64,000 bases of DNA, taken from JBAZWE01 sp041658605. Its GTDB lineage: Bacteria > Actinomycetota > Thermoleophilia > BMS3ABIN01. Below, piece after piece: positions 1-7,325 of the stretch. Location: the NCBI GenBank assembly GCA_041658605.1, contig JBAZZU010000008.1:12671-76670 (forward strand), given 5' to 3'. Positions within the stretch are counted from its first letter, which is position 1; each line of letters begins with the position of its first letter. The position numbers and the translations under genes are program-made. The notes under the pieces are model-generated. The model saw only the letters and a program-made list of their open reading frames with translations, was not told the DNA's origin and did no database searches.

Positions 1-257
1 TCGAACCGGCCACCGGCGATTTTGTCTTTGGCGTTTCGGAAGGTTACCTGGTCGAAAACGGCAGGATAACCACGCCGCTAAGGGGGGCGACGTTGATCGG
101 AAACGGGCTGGTAGCCATGAATAATATCGATATGCTCGCGGATGATTTTGAGATGAACATCGGCGTTTGCGGCAAAGATGGTCAGGGTGTTCCGGCGGGT
201 AGCGGGCAGCCGACGCTCAGGATTCTTGATATGACAGTCGGAGGTACCGAGGTATGA
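1..257 (+). CDS. tldD: TldD C-terminal end (partial, 5' end outside window)
   Basis: The reading frame is open from base 3 to a TGA at 255-257. The visible 84 residues carry the characteristic TldD tail: a GDFVFGVSEGYLVENG-type stretch, then GATLIGNG, CGKDGQGVPAGSGQPTLRI and a final VGGTEV. TldD is one half of the TldD/PmbA (TldE) metalloprotease pair (family U62), which trims small unfolded peptides and modified-peptide leaders in the cytoplasm. The zinc site lies upstream of the window. The partner gene starts 3 bases after this stop, so the two are co-transcribed. Family assignment is firm; the substrate here is unknown. Confidence 0.85.
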   Translation, partial: EPATGDFVFGVSEGYLVENGRITTPLRGATLIGNGLVAMNNIDMLADDFEMNIGVCGKDGQGVPAGSGQPTLRILDMTVGGTEV

Positions 258-260
258 CGC

Positions 261-1604
261 ATGCTTGATATAGCCAGGAAAGCGCTCGATTACGCCTCCA
301 GGCAGGGTGTTGACCAGTCTGAGGCTTTTGCCATGATCAGCAGCTCGCTGAAGGTAAAGGTATACCAGCAGGAAGTCGAGGAGCTTGCCAGCTCCACCGG
401 AAGCGGTGTCGGAATCAGGGTATTCAAGGGCGATTCGGTCGGTTTCGCGTATACTTCAGACCTTTCGGCAGATAGCCTTGAACAGACGGCGAAGGCCGCC
501 GCGGACAATGCCGCCGTGGCTGTAGCGGATGAATTCCTCGGGCTTCCCGAGCCCGCGTCCGATTTTCCAGAGCTTGAGCTGTATTCAGAGGGCCTTGCGG
601 ATTATCCGGTGGCGCAGAAGATCGAACTGGCCAAATCGGTGGAACGGGCCTCCCTGGAGCGGGACGCGCGAGTCTCGCAGGTGGAGTCGGCGACCTACGC
701 GGAAGGGGAGGGGCTCGTGGCAATCGCCAATTCCCTCGGTTTTGGCCGCGAATACCGCGAGACGACCTGCTACGCGTTCGTGCAGGCGATTGCGGAGCAG
801 CAGGGCGAGATGCAGACCGGGATGTCATTTACCACGGGAAGGGAACCGAGTCAACTTGACGGTGTCGCGTGCGGCCGTGAGGCGGCCGACCGGGCGGGGG
901 CGTTGCTGGGCGCTTCGCAATGCCGGAGCATGAGTTGTCCCATCGTCACGGATCCTTTTGTGACTGCCAGCCTTCTGGGCGTTATTGCTTCAGCATTGAC
1001 TGGCGAGTCGGCGCAGAAACAGCGTTCCATGTTTGCGGGTCTGGAAGGCGAAGCTGTTGCAAGCGGGGTTTTCAGACTTTCTGACGATGGTACACACCCG
1101 GACGGTTTATCAAGTGCCCCCTTCGATGGTGAGGGCGTTCCCACCAGGGAGACCGTTCTGATAAATAACGGTATTTTGCAGGGATATTTATATGACACAT
1201 ACACTGGCAGGAAGGGATCGCGGCCTTCCACCGGCAACGGTGTCCGCGGCTCGTATCGCACGATGCCGCACGTGGGGGCGACGAACCTGAGGTTGCTGGA
1301 CGGCACGGCGTCATTTCAGGAGATGATCGCCGGGGTTGACCTGGGATTCTATGTGACGGACGTCAGCGGCATGCACTCGGGTGCGAATGCCGTCTCCGGC
1401 GATTTTTCAGTAGGCGCGACCGGCCGCCTGATTCGCGGAGGGCAGCTTGCAGAAGCCGTGCGCGAGGTGACGATCGCCGGCAACCTTTTGACCATGCTGA
1501 AGTCTGTACAGATCGTAGGAAATGACAATCGCTGGGTGCCTTTTGGGGGCAGCGTCCACGCGCCGTCCATGCTTATCGGTGAAATGACGGTAAGCGGAAA
1601 ATAG
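261..1604 (+). CDS. pmbA: PmbA/TldE-type metallopeptidase subunit
   Basis: A 447-residue protein of normal PmbA length. The N-terminus (a VDQSEAFAM stretch followed by SSSLKVKVYQQEVEEL) and the end (IAGNLLTMLKSV, then a PSMLIGEMTVSG tail) follow the PmbA/TldE subunit. In characterised TldD-TldE complexes this subunit lacks the catalytic zinc and completes the active-site tunnel of TldD. A GAGGT lies 7 nt before the ATG, inside the end of tldD. Together with the 3-nt gap this indicates translational coupling. No ribosomally made peptide precursor is evident nearby, so a general peptide-processing role is as likely as peptide maturation. Confidence 0.85.
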   Translation: MLDIARKALDYASRQGVDQSEAFAMISSSLKVKVYQQEVEELASSTGSGVGIRVFKGDSVGFAYTSDLSADSLEQTAKAAADNAAVAVADEFLGLPEPASDFPELELYSEGLADYPVAQKIELAKSVERASLERDARVSQVESATYAEGEGLVAIANSLGFGREYRETTCYAFVQAIAEQQGEMQTGMSFTTGREPSQLDGVACGREAADRAGALLGASQCRSMSCPIVTDPFVTASLLGVIASALTGESAQKQRSMFAGLEGEAVASGVFRLSDDGTHPDGLSSAPFDGEGVPTRETVLINNGILQGYLYDTYTGRKGSRPSTGNGVRGSYRTMPHVGATNLRLLDGTASFQEMIAGVDLGFYVTDVSGMHSGANAVSGDFSVGATGRLIRGGQLAEAVREVTIAGNLLTMLKSVQIVGNDNRWVPFGGSVHAPSMLIGEMTVSGK

Positions 1605-1697
1605 AAAAAACGTTGGATTCCGCTTGTAAAGCGAAATTCCATCTGATAGTGTCCATAACCGCCAGCTACTCAAACCCAACAACCAGGAGGTATGGAA

Positions 1698-1973
1698 GTG
1701 GGGAAATCCGAGTTTATAAGTGCAGTTGCAGAAAAGTCCGATCTTAACAAAACCCAGGCCGCTGCTGCCGTCGACGCGTTTATCGATGTCGTCACCGAAT
1801 CACTCAAGAATGGTGAAGAGGTACAGTTCACCGGTTTCGGTAAGTTCAGCGTCCAGCAGCGCGCTGCGCGAGAGGGAATCAACCCGCAGACGAAAGAGAA
1901 GATCCAGATCAAGGCGAGCAAGGTGCCGAAGTTCAGCGCCGGCAGCCAGCTCAAGGCAGCCGTAAAGAGATAG
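1698..1973 (+). CDS. HU-family nucleoid DNA-binding protein
   Basis: A 91-residue HU/IHF-family protein. It has the helical N-terminus (GKSEFISAVAEKSDLNKTQA), the dimer core with VQFTGFGKFSV, and the DNA-wrapping arm. The PETGE-like stretch reads NPQTKEKIQI and is followed by KVPKFSAGSQLKAAV. The start is taken as GTG at 1698 rather than the ATG at 1692: AGGAGG at 1685-1690 is 7 nt from the GTG but only 1 nt from the ATG, and the GTG gives the normal HU N-terminus. It forms homodimers that bend and compact DNA. A strong intrinsic terminator follows, so it is probably monocistronic. Confidence 0.93.
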   Translation: MGKSEFISAVAEKSDLNKTQAAAAVDAFIDVVTESLKNGEEVQFTGFGKFSVQQRAAREGINPQTKEKIQIKASKVPKFSAGSQLKAAVKR

Positions 1974-1996
1974 TTCACTGATGAAGATGTATTTCA

Positions 1997-2029
1997 GGGC
2001 CGCGGGCGTAAGCCGGCGGCCCTTTTTTT
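1997..2029 (+). terminator. Intrinsic terminator after HU gene
   Basis: GGGCCGC (1997-2003) pairs with GCGGCCC (2016-2022), followed by seven T (2023-2029), 24 bases after the HU stop. Confidence 0.9.
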
Positions 2030-2248
2030 CTGCCGATTTCCATTATCCGTTACCTGGAAGAGTTCGATTTCCCCGTTGCGGATGAAATTGTCCAGGGAAT
2101 TCCCTGAAAGGCAGCGCATCGTATCGCGACAGGTTTGAAAGCCCCTGTTGGAGGATAAAATCGGGCGACGGCTAATTTATAAATGGCTGTTTTCAACATG
2201 CAGCCATCATGTTCTGGCGCCGTATGAAAAAAATGGAAGGGGGAAGGA

Positions 2249-2800
2249 ATGTGCAACCCGAACAGTCTGGCAAGGATGGAGCTGGATATTACGCCCCCGC
2301 AGATAAATATCACGTGGTGGCTGCTGGTGAAACGAATAACCGGCTTTTCACTCAGGCAGGTTTCATGGCGGTCGCTGTTTTCGCTTGAGGTCCCCCTTCT
2401 GGCGGTCCTCATGATGGCCCTGTCGGTCTCGATACTGGTAACCCCTGACTCTGTTTCAAGAATCGGATTTTTCAACGTCAGCTATCCCTCATTCTTCTTA
2501 TGTCCTTTCCTGGAGCTCTCCGGTCTGCCCTGCCTGTTCTGCGGCATGACGCGCTCGTTCATGGCCATGGGCGGCATGGATGTCGGCCAGGCGTTCACTT
2601 TCCATCCGCTGGGACCTGTCTTCTATATTTTGACTATTGTGGCGGCGCTGGGCCTGTCGCTATCGCTTGCTTTTAAAAAACGGTTTGCTTTTTCACTGAG
2701 TCCGGCGATCTGGAAAACGCTGGCTGGTGTGACTGTGGCGGCAGTGTTGTCAGCCTGGCCGCTGAAGCTATATCTCTGGCACAAGACCGGGCTGCTATAG
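2249..2800 (+). CDS. DUF2752 membrane protein
   Basis: A 183-residue protein with three hydrophobic segments (roughly residues 45-65, 125-145 and 155-172). The DUF2752 signature lies between the first two: FLCPFLELSGLPCLFCGMTR, that is C-P ... G-x-x-C-x-x-C-G-x-T-R, followed by a hydrophobic helix and FHPLGP. DUF2752 proteins are small integral membrane proteins of unknown function. A purine-rich GGAAGGGGGAAGGA immediately precedes the ATG. The 218 bases between the HU terminator and this gene show nothing recognisable. The start is uncertain because the first ~30 residues are not conserved in the family. Confidence 0.75.
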   Translation: MCNPNSLARMELDITPPQINITWWLLVKRITGFSLRQVSWRSLFSLEVPLLAVLMMALSVSILVTPDSVSRIGFFNVSYPSFFLCPFLELSGLPCLFCGMTRSFMAMGGMDVGQAFTFHPLGPVFYILTIVAALGLSLSLAFKKRFAFSLSPAIWKTLAGVTVAAVLSAWPLKLYLWHKTGLL

Positions 2801-2802
2801 GC

Positions 2803-2822
2803 ACCCGGCTTTTGCCGGGTTT
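2803..2822 (+). terminator. Weak terminator-like hairpin
   Basis: ACCCGGC (2803-2809), TTTT loop, GCCGGGT (2814-2820), followed by only two T. It sits just after the DUF2752 stop and just before the Shine-Dalgarno of the next gene, so it may reduce read-through or act as an RNA processing or stability element. Confidence 0.4.
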
Positions 2823-2840
2823 GAAATAAGGAGAGTCTGT

Positions 2841-3497
2841 GTGAGGAGCGTGCCTGCCCTGCAGTTCGATATAGACCAGAAACTATCGACTGACTGGCAG
2901 ACATCGTTCTGGACCGACTTCCTGCTGGTGCTCGTGACCTGCGGCATCTATGGGTTCTATATTTTCTACAAGCTGCTTGAGAGACGGCAGCAGCATTTTG
3001 AGCGCATGGTTTCCTTAAGATGGCATCTCATTGAATTCATCAGGGAAAAGGCGGCTTCATCGGGACGCAGGGACGAGTTCGCCGATGAGATGGCCGAGCT
3101 GGAACGTCTGCACGCGAAGGCGTCCGGGAAAGACCGCGAGGGTGACAAATCACCGGTCATCTGGCTGGTACTGGCAATAGTCGGATTCCTGCCGGCTACG
3201 TTCTACGCCATGAGCTTTCTTAACAGCGACTTTCATGAGCATGAAGTGGGTGAGATCCTCTTCCTGGACAGGGCTGGTGACATGATGTCAAGGCTGGGGA
3301 TGAACCGGCCAAAGCCCGTGACCCCGGCGGTTCCAGACAGGAGTTTCCTGCTGCTTTTTCTGCTGATTATGGCGACCTTCGGTATTTATGGCATCTACTG
3401 GTGGTTCACGCTGATAAACGACCCGAATGAGCATTTCGATGGTCACGGAGCCTGGGAGGCATGGCTGAATGCAGAAATCACGGATGCCGTCGCATAG
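2841..3497 (+). CDS. DUF4234-type membrane protein (duplicated motif)
   Basis: A 218-residue protein starting at GTG (AAGGAG 7 nt upstream). It contains two copies of a DUF4234-like hydrophobic motif: FLLVLVTCGIYGFYIFYKL near residue 30 and LLLIMATFGIYGIYWW near residue 175. A charged, probably cytoplasmic, coiled-coil-like stretch (about 45-105) and a middle membrane helix (about 108-128) separate them. Molecular function is unknown. It belongs to a run of small membrane proteins with glycine-rich helices that extends to 5.9 kb. Confidence 0.6.
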   Translation: MRSVPALQFDIDQKLSTDWQTSFWTDFLLVLVTCGIYGFYIFYKLLERRQQHFERMVSLRWHLIEFIREKAASSGRRDEFADEMAELERLHAKASGKDREGDKSPVIWLVLAIVGFLPATFYAMSFLNSDFHEHEVGEILFLDRAGDMMSRLGMNRPKPVTPAVPDRSFLLLFLLIMATFGIYGIYWWFTLINDPNEHFDGHGAWEAWLNAEITDAVA

Positions 3498-3551
3498 ATA
3501 ACCGCAAATAATTTTATTAAGGGACCAGGAAAATCTAACCAAGGAGGAAAC

Positions 3552-3914
3552 ATGGAAGGCAACGCTCCAACTCCACCACCGCCTCCCGCACCGCCGGTTA
3601 TGCCACAGGGCGGAGGCTTTGTCAGGCAACCGTCGGAAAAGGCCGGTGGCCTGGCGATCGCCGCGCTGGTACTTACCATTGTAGGCCTTGTCTGTTGTTG
3701 CACGACCGTACCATCGATTGTCGGACTAGTGCTGGCTTTTGTGGAAAAAGGGAAAATAGCGAAGGGCGAATCTTCCCAAAAAGGCGCAGGAATGGTGAAG
3801 GCCGCAATAATCATGGGAATAATTGGCGTTGCCATCGGCGTGATTTATTGGGTAGTGAATATAATCCTGCAGATAATGGGAACATCATCCCAATATTTTT
3901 ATTATAGCTCCTGA
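3552..3914 (+). CDS. Proline-rich DUF4190-like small membrane protein
   Basis: A 120-residue protein. A proline-rich head (PPPPPAPPVMPQGGG) is followed by a DUF4190-like pair of membrane helices: LAIAALVLTIVGLVCCCTTVPSIVGLVLAF, then a charged KGKIAKGESSQKGAG turn, then a second helix. AAGGAGG lies upstream of the ATG. The helix-charged turn-helix layout recurs in the genes at 4482 and 5456, which suggests a local expansion of the domain. DUF4190 has no assigned biochemical function; disordered Pro-rich heads are common in such proteins of Actinomycetota. Confidence 0.6.
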   Translation: MEGNAPTPPPPPAPPVMPQGGGFVRQPSEKAGGLAIAALVLTIVGLVCCCTTVPSIVGLVLAFVEKGKIAKGESSQKGAGMVKAAIIMGIIGVAIGVIYWVVNIILQIMGTSSQYFYYSS

Positions 3915-4012
3915 TATACTTGCGGCATGATCGGCAGGACGTAAAAAAAATAGTCAGTTCTGACCTTGGATGCGAGCGTTTTTATTAAGTCATCATGAAA
4001 CAGGAGGATCTT

Positions 4013-4432
4013 ATGTATTGCAGAAATTGCGGGAAAGAAGTTGATGCAAACGCTGCCGTCTGCATGGAATGCGGCGCACAGCCAGCTAACGGCCAGGGCT
4101 TCTGCCAGAACTGTGGCGCCGAATCCGGACCGGGTGCTGTTGTATGTACCAAATGTGGTGTGCAGCTGCAGGTAGCCGCGCCGGCAGCACCCGGATATGC
4201 TTCCGGACAGGTCAGTGACAAATCCAAGATGGCGGCCGGTCTTCTGGGTGTATTTCTGGGAGCCTGGGGTGTGCACCGGTTCTACCTGGGATATACGGGC
4301 ATCGGCATCGCCCAGATTGCCGTTACGATCGTCACATGCGGTGTTGGTGGCCTCTGGGGATTCATAGAGGGCATCCTGATCCTGACAGGTTCGATGAACA
4401 CAGATTCCGACGGACTGCCACTGCAGGATTAA
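4013..4432 (+). CDS. Double zinc-ribbon TM2-domain protein, copy 1
   Basis: A 139-residue protein. Two zinc ribbons open the protein (MYCRNCGKEVDANAAVCMEC, then FCQNCG...VVCTKCG). A TM2 domain closes it (KSKMAAGLLGVFLGAWGVHRFYLG, then two helices and GFIEGILILTGSMNTDSDG). The start is placed at ATG 4013 because AGGAGG at 4002-4007 lies 5 nt upstream; the in-frame ATG at 3995 has no such site and lies before it. TM2 proteins are membrane hairpins of unknown role. This gene and the next form a module repeated at 4978-5878. The two TM2 copies align throughout, including the closing NTDSDG tail. Confidence 0.75.
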   Translation: MYCRNCGKEVDANAAVCMECGAQPANGQGFCQNCGAESGPGAVVCTKCGVQLQVAAPAAPGYASGQVSDKSKMAAGLLGVFLGAWGVHRFYLGYTGIGIAQIAVTIVTCGVGGLWGFIEGILILTGSMNTDSDGLPLQD

Positions 4433-4481
4433 GTTAGACAGGGTTCAAGCCCGCTACGGACAATTGAAAAGAGGATGAATT

Positions 4482-4889
4482 CTGGACTGCGCCTCCCATC
4501 CGGGTGTCGCGGCAAGTGGGTATTGCCCGCGATGTCTCAGGGGTTGTTGCCCTGACTGCGAGACAGTCGCTCCCGATGGCGGGGCATGTTGCATAAAATG
4601 TCGCGAGTCAGGCATACCGTCTGAGGCAGGACAAGGCGGAACACCAGGAGTTATGGCGATAACTTCGCTGGTTCTGTCCCTTGTGAGCTTGTTCGGGTTT
4701 TGTTTTGTGCCTGCGGTCCTGTTGGCTGTTACCGGGGCGATCATGGGCTTTGTTGAGTTCGGCCGGATTAAAAAAGGAAGATCTCCCCGGAATGGGCGGA
4801 GTTTCGCCTTGGCGGGTGCGATTATCGGTGCTGCGATGACTGTCCTGATTTCTATTTTTGTGATCCTGATGTTTGTCGTCGCTGAATGA
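4482..4889 (+). CDS. B-box-like zinc finger + DUF4190-like membrane protein, non-AUG start
   Basis: The frame is open from just after a TGA at 4476-4478 to 4889. It has no ATG until 4653, yet the segment before that ATG encodes an intact zinc-finger head (DCASHPGVAASGYC, CPDC, CCIKC) that matches the paralogue at 5456 almost residue for residue. The start must therefore be ATT (4479) or CTG (4482). AAGAGGA at 4469-4475 is spaced 6 nt from the CTG. The protein is then about 135 residues: finger, linker, two helices separated by a charged GRIKKGRSPRNGRS turn. B-box-like fingers of this C-x2-H type bind zinc in other proteins; the ligand role here is inferred. Beginning at ATG 4653 would lose the whole finger. 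Confidence 0.65.
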   Translation: MDCASHPGVAASGYCPRCLRGCCPDCETVAPDGGACCIKCRESGIPSEAGQGGTPGVMAITSLVLSLVSLFGFCFVPAVLLAVTGAIMGFVEFGRIKKGRSPRNGRSFALAGAIIGAAMTVLISIFVILMFVVAE

Positions 4890-4977
4890 GATGATATTCA
4901 TTGATTGTGGGGGTTATTGATGAATTCGGGCCTGTGCTGATGGGTAAGGTTAAAAGTATCAGGAAGAGAGTATTGAT

Positions 4978-5430
4978 ATGAGATGCAGAAATTGCGGCAC
5001 GGTAGTTGATGAAAAAGCGGTTATTTGCGTGAATTGCGGCAGCCAGCCGGCGAGCGGGAGAGCTTTCTGTCAGAACTGTGGAGAAGCAACAGACCCCAAT
5101 GCGGTTGTATGTGTCAAATGCGGCGTAAGCCTGGCGACATCATTGCCGGGCACTGCTTTCGCGCAAACCGCCCCGGGAGCCAAATCAAAAATGGCTGCAG
5201 GGATCATGGGAATCGTGGTTGGCGGGTTCGGTGTTCATAACTTTTACCTTGGAAACATCGGGAAGGCTGTCGCCCAGTTGTTGCTCATGGTTTTCGGCAT
5301 AGTCCTTGCGTGTGTTTTCGTAGGATATTTCTTAATGATGGCGGCATGGATCTGGGGCCTGATCGAAGGCGTCATGATCCTCACCGGTTCGATAAATACC
5401 GACTCCGACGGCAACCCGCTCAAAGATTAG
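4978..5430 (+). CDS. Double zinc-ribbon TM2-domain protein, copy 2
   Basis: A 150-residue paralogue of the protein at 4013. It has two zinc ribbons (MRCRNCGTVVDEKAVICVNC and FCQNCG...VVCVKCG), then an alanine-rich linker, then a TM2 domain (KSKMAAGIMGIVVGGFGVHNFYLG ... WGLIEGVMILTGSINTDSDG). The membrane part is a little longer than in copy 1 (extra VFVGYFLMMAAW). An AGGAAGAGAG purine stretch precedes the ATG. It is the first gene of the second copy of the two-gene module. Function unknown. Confidence 0.75.
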   Translation: MRCRNCGTVVDEKAVICVNCGSQPASGRAFCQNCGEATDPNAVVCVKCGVSLATSLPGTAFAQTAPGAKSKMAAGIMGIVVGGFGVHNFYLGNIGKAVAQLLLMVFGIVLACVFVGYFLMMAAWIWGLIEGVMILTGSINTDSDGNPLKD

Positions 5431-5455
5431 GAATGAATTAACGAGAGGCTGAATT

Positions 5456-5878
5456 TTGGACTGCGCCTCCCATCCGGGCGTCGCGGCAACCGGCATTTGC
5501 TCGCGATGCTTCAGGGGTTGTTGCCCCAGTTGTCTGACCATCGCTTCTGATGGCAGGTATTTTTGCGTCAATTGTGTCGTGATTGGACGGAATCCGCCAG
5601 CGATAGCAGATGGTTCTTCGATTGGCCCGCTGGCAATTGTATCCATGGTTCTTTCGCTCGTTGGAATTTCTGGAATCTGCTGCTTTCCGGGAATCGCCAT
5701 GGCCATAAGCGGTTCAGTCATGGGGATCGTTGAACTGGGCAGGATTAGAAAAGGGCAATCGCCCGCGGGCGGCAGGGGCTTTGCCATTGCCGGCTGCATA
5801 ATTGGAGCCGTCACCGTTTTTTTATACACGCTTTTTATCGTGTTCATGTTAGGGATCACCTTCATAGGGGCTATTTGA
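5456..5878 (+). CDS. B-box-like zinc finger + DUF4190-like membrane protein, TTG start
   Basis: A 140-residue protein. The zinc finger is CASHPGVAATGICSRC, CCPSC, FCVNC; two membrane helices then flank a GRIRKGQSPAGGRG turn. An in-frame TGA (5450-5452) stands directly before ATT-TTG, so TTG 5456 is the best start, with GAGAGG 7 nt upstream. The DNA around the start (TGA-ATT-TTG-GAC here, TGA-ATT-CTG-GAC at 4476) is conserved between the two copies, which supports a shared non-ATG start. It closes the second module copy. The finger may be a regulatory or partner-binding head on a membrane anchor; that is inference. Confidence 0.7.
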   Translation: MDCASHPGVAATGICSRCFRGCCPSCLTIASDGRYFCVNCVVIGRNPPAIADGSSIGPLAIVSMVLSLVGISGICCFPGIAMAISGSVMGIVELGRIRKGQSPAGGRGFAIAGCIIGAVTVFLYTLFIVFMLGITFIGAI

Positions 5879-5898
5879 CATGATTCTGCGAGTTCGCC

Positions 5899-6075
5899 AT
5901 GTTTCACAAAATCATTATTTATGCTCTCGATGCGAACACACAGTTATGCAAAACTTTCAGAATGGGCACGAAACTGAATTCGGCGCCCTCCGTTGTTGAA
6001 GGCCTGGTATATTTTGGCAGCGATGACGGCAACCTTTACGCGTTTGATGGTCATACGGGCATCGAGAGGCTTTGA
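5899..6075 (+). pseudogene. PQQ/BamB-type beta-propeller fragment
   Basis: A 58-codon open frame (too short to be a working propeller) that encodes one full propeller blade: an IYALDANTQLC strand, SAPSVVEGLVYFGSDDG, then NLYAFDGHTGIERL. The pattern VYFGSDDGNLYAFDGHTG is the classic PQQ-repeat signature. Complete PQQ-propeller proteins need about seven or eight such blades, so this looks like the last blade of a decayed or deleted gene. No Shine-Dalgarno is visible. It directly precedes rpe. Confidence 0.65.
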
Positions 6076-6132
6076 CTTAAACCGGAAGGGGGAATATCTC
6101 CATTTATGCTTCTGTGTTAGAATCTTCATCCG

Positions 6133-6831
6133 ATGACTGACGAACTGCTGACAACCTATCAGTTGGCCCCCTCGATCCTCTCGGCGGATTTTTCACGCCT
6201 GGGCGAGGACATTAAGCGCGTCATGGACGCCGGCGTGCGCGTCATACACGTGGATGTCATGGACGGCGCCTTTGTTCCCAATATCACCATCGGGCCGGTT
6301 GTTATCGACGGCATCCGTGACCTGGTGCACGACGCCGGCGGTGTCCTGGACGTGCACCTTATGATCGAGGCGCCGGAGCGCTATATCGAGGACTTCGCCA
6401 AGGCCGGCTCCGACTGGATCTGCGTCCATGCCGAAGCCTGCACTCACCTGAACATGACCCTTTCACAGATACGGGCAGCGGGGTGCAAATCGGGCGTCTC
6501 ACTAAATCCCGCGACACCGCTTTCGGCCCTTCAGGAAGTCACTGGCGATATAGATTTTGCGCTGATGATGACCGTCAATCCCGGTTTCAGCGGCCAGAAG
6601 TTCATTTCCTCGGTGCTACCCAAGATACAACGGGCACGCCAGCTTCTGCCCGATGGCGTCGGAATCGAAGTCGATGGCGGCGTGGCGACAGATACGATCG
6701 ACGCGGTGCTGGCAACCGGCGCAAACCTTTTTGTAGCAGGATCGGCAGTGTTCGGAGCGCCCGACCCCGCCGCCGCCGCCGCCTCGCTGATGGCCAGGAT
6801 GGCGGAAAAGGCAAGGTCAAAAGCCCGCTGA
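6133..6831 (+). CDS. rpe: Ribulose-phosphate 3-epimerase
   Basis: A 232-residue TIM-barrel enzyme that interconverts ribulose 5-phosphate and xylulose 5-phosphate in the pentose phosphate pathway. Family motifs are intact: LAPSILSADFSRLGEDI at the N-terminus, HVDVMDGAFVPNITIGP (metal-binding His/Asp), DVHLMIEAPERYI, MTVNPGFSGQKFI, EVDGGV and the phosphate-binding FVAGSAVFG. There is no convincing Shine-Dalgarno. A TAGAAT (6118-6123) only 9 bases before the ATG would give a nearly leaderless mRNA if it is the -10 element; this is speculative because no -35 is evident. Its product, ribulose 5-phosphate, is also a substrate for RibBA downstream. Confidence 0.95.
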   Translation: MTDELLTTYQLAPSILSADFSRLGEDIKRVMDAGVRVIHVDVMDGAFVPNITIGPVVIDGIRDLVHDAGGVLDVHLMIEAPERYIEDFAKAGSDWICVHAEACTHLNMTLSQIRAAGCKSGVSLNPATPLSALQEVTGDIDFALMMTVNPGFSGQKFISSVLPKIQRARQLLPDGVGIEVDGGVATDTIDAVLATGANLFVAGSAVFGAPDPAAAAASLMARMAEKARSKAR

Positions 6832-6913
6832 GGGCCGATGTTCTAAAGGCGCGTCGCGCCGGATATCCACGCAGGCCTGCTGTTTCACCAATGATGACCC
6901 CCAATCATTTCCC

Positions 6914-6942
6914 TTCGCTCACAATTACAAATATGCTATTAT
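6914..6942 (+). promoter_or_regulatory. Putative promoter of the riboflavin operon
   Basis: TATTAT at 6937-6942 is preceded by TGC (extended -10), with a weak -35 (TTCGCT, 6914-6919) 17 bases upstream. It lies about 57 bases before the FMN riboswitch, the expected place for the leader transcript to begin. Confidence 0.45.
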
Positions 6943-6998
6943 TTCTGCGTGCGTGTTTTTACGGCGCGCCGAATTAAATAGCTGTTACTTACAGCAAT

Positions 6999-7114
6999 AT
7001 CTTCGGGGCGGGGTGTAATTCCCCACCGGCGGTCATAGTCCGCGAACCTCCATAAAAAGAGGCCGACCAGGTGGAATCCCTGGGCCGACAGTTAAAGTCT
7101 GGATGGTAGAAGAT
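6999..7114 (+). promoter_or_regulatory. FMN riboswitch (RFN element)
   Basis: All conserved RFN blocks are present in order: GGGGCGGGGTGTAATTCCCC, ACCGGCGGT, a TAGTCCGCGA block, GCCGACCAGGTGGAAT, GGGCCGACAGTTAAAGTC and GGATGGTAGAAG. The closing P1 helix is ATCTTC (6999-7004) with GAAGAT (7109-7114). It is followed at once by an intrinsic terminator, so control is most likely by transcription attenuation: FMN binding stabilises the aptamer and lets the terminator form, shutting down ribD-ribE-ribBA-ribH. Confidence 0.96.
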
Positions 7115-7128
7115 AAAGCTACCCTTTG

Positions 7129-7157
7129 CCCTGGGATGCTGTTGCCCGGGGTTTTTT
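7129..7157 (+). terminator. Riboswitch-controlled terminator
   Basis: CCCTGGG (7129-7135) pairs with CCCGGGG (7145-7151, one U-G pair), followed by six T (7152-7157). It starts 15 bases after the FMN aptamer and is the expression platform. The following 168 bases before ribD contain no gene. Confidence 0.88.
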
Positions 7158-7325
7158 CATGGGCGGCATTCCAGCGCGATAGAGGCACGTCGGTGCCCGG
7201 TATCTTTCCCTCCCCATCTTTCCCGAATGATTCTTATGTGTTGCGAATGCAATTTCGCCGTGGGCGAAACTTGCATGAAGTAATGAACGTTGCGGATTCT
7301 GGCGATAGGGGAAAAATCTAAAACG

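Noticed and set aside
2251..2385. GTG 2251 frame (VQPEQSGKDG...) overlapping the DUF2752 gene start.
   Set aside because: Ends at TGA 45 codons later without a family feature; the DUF2752 motif lies in the other frame.
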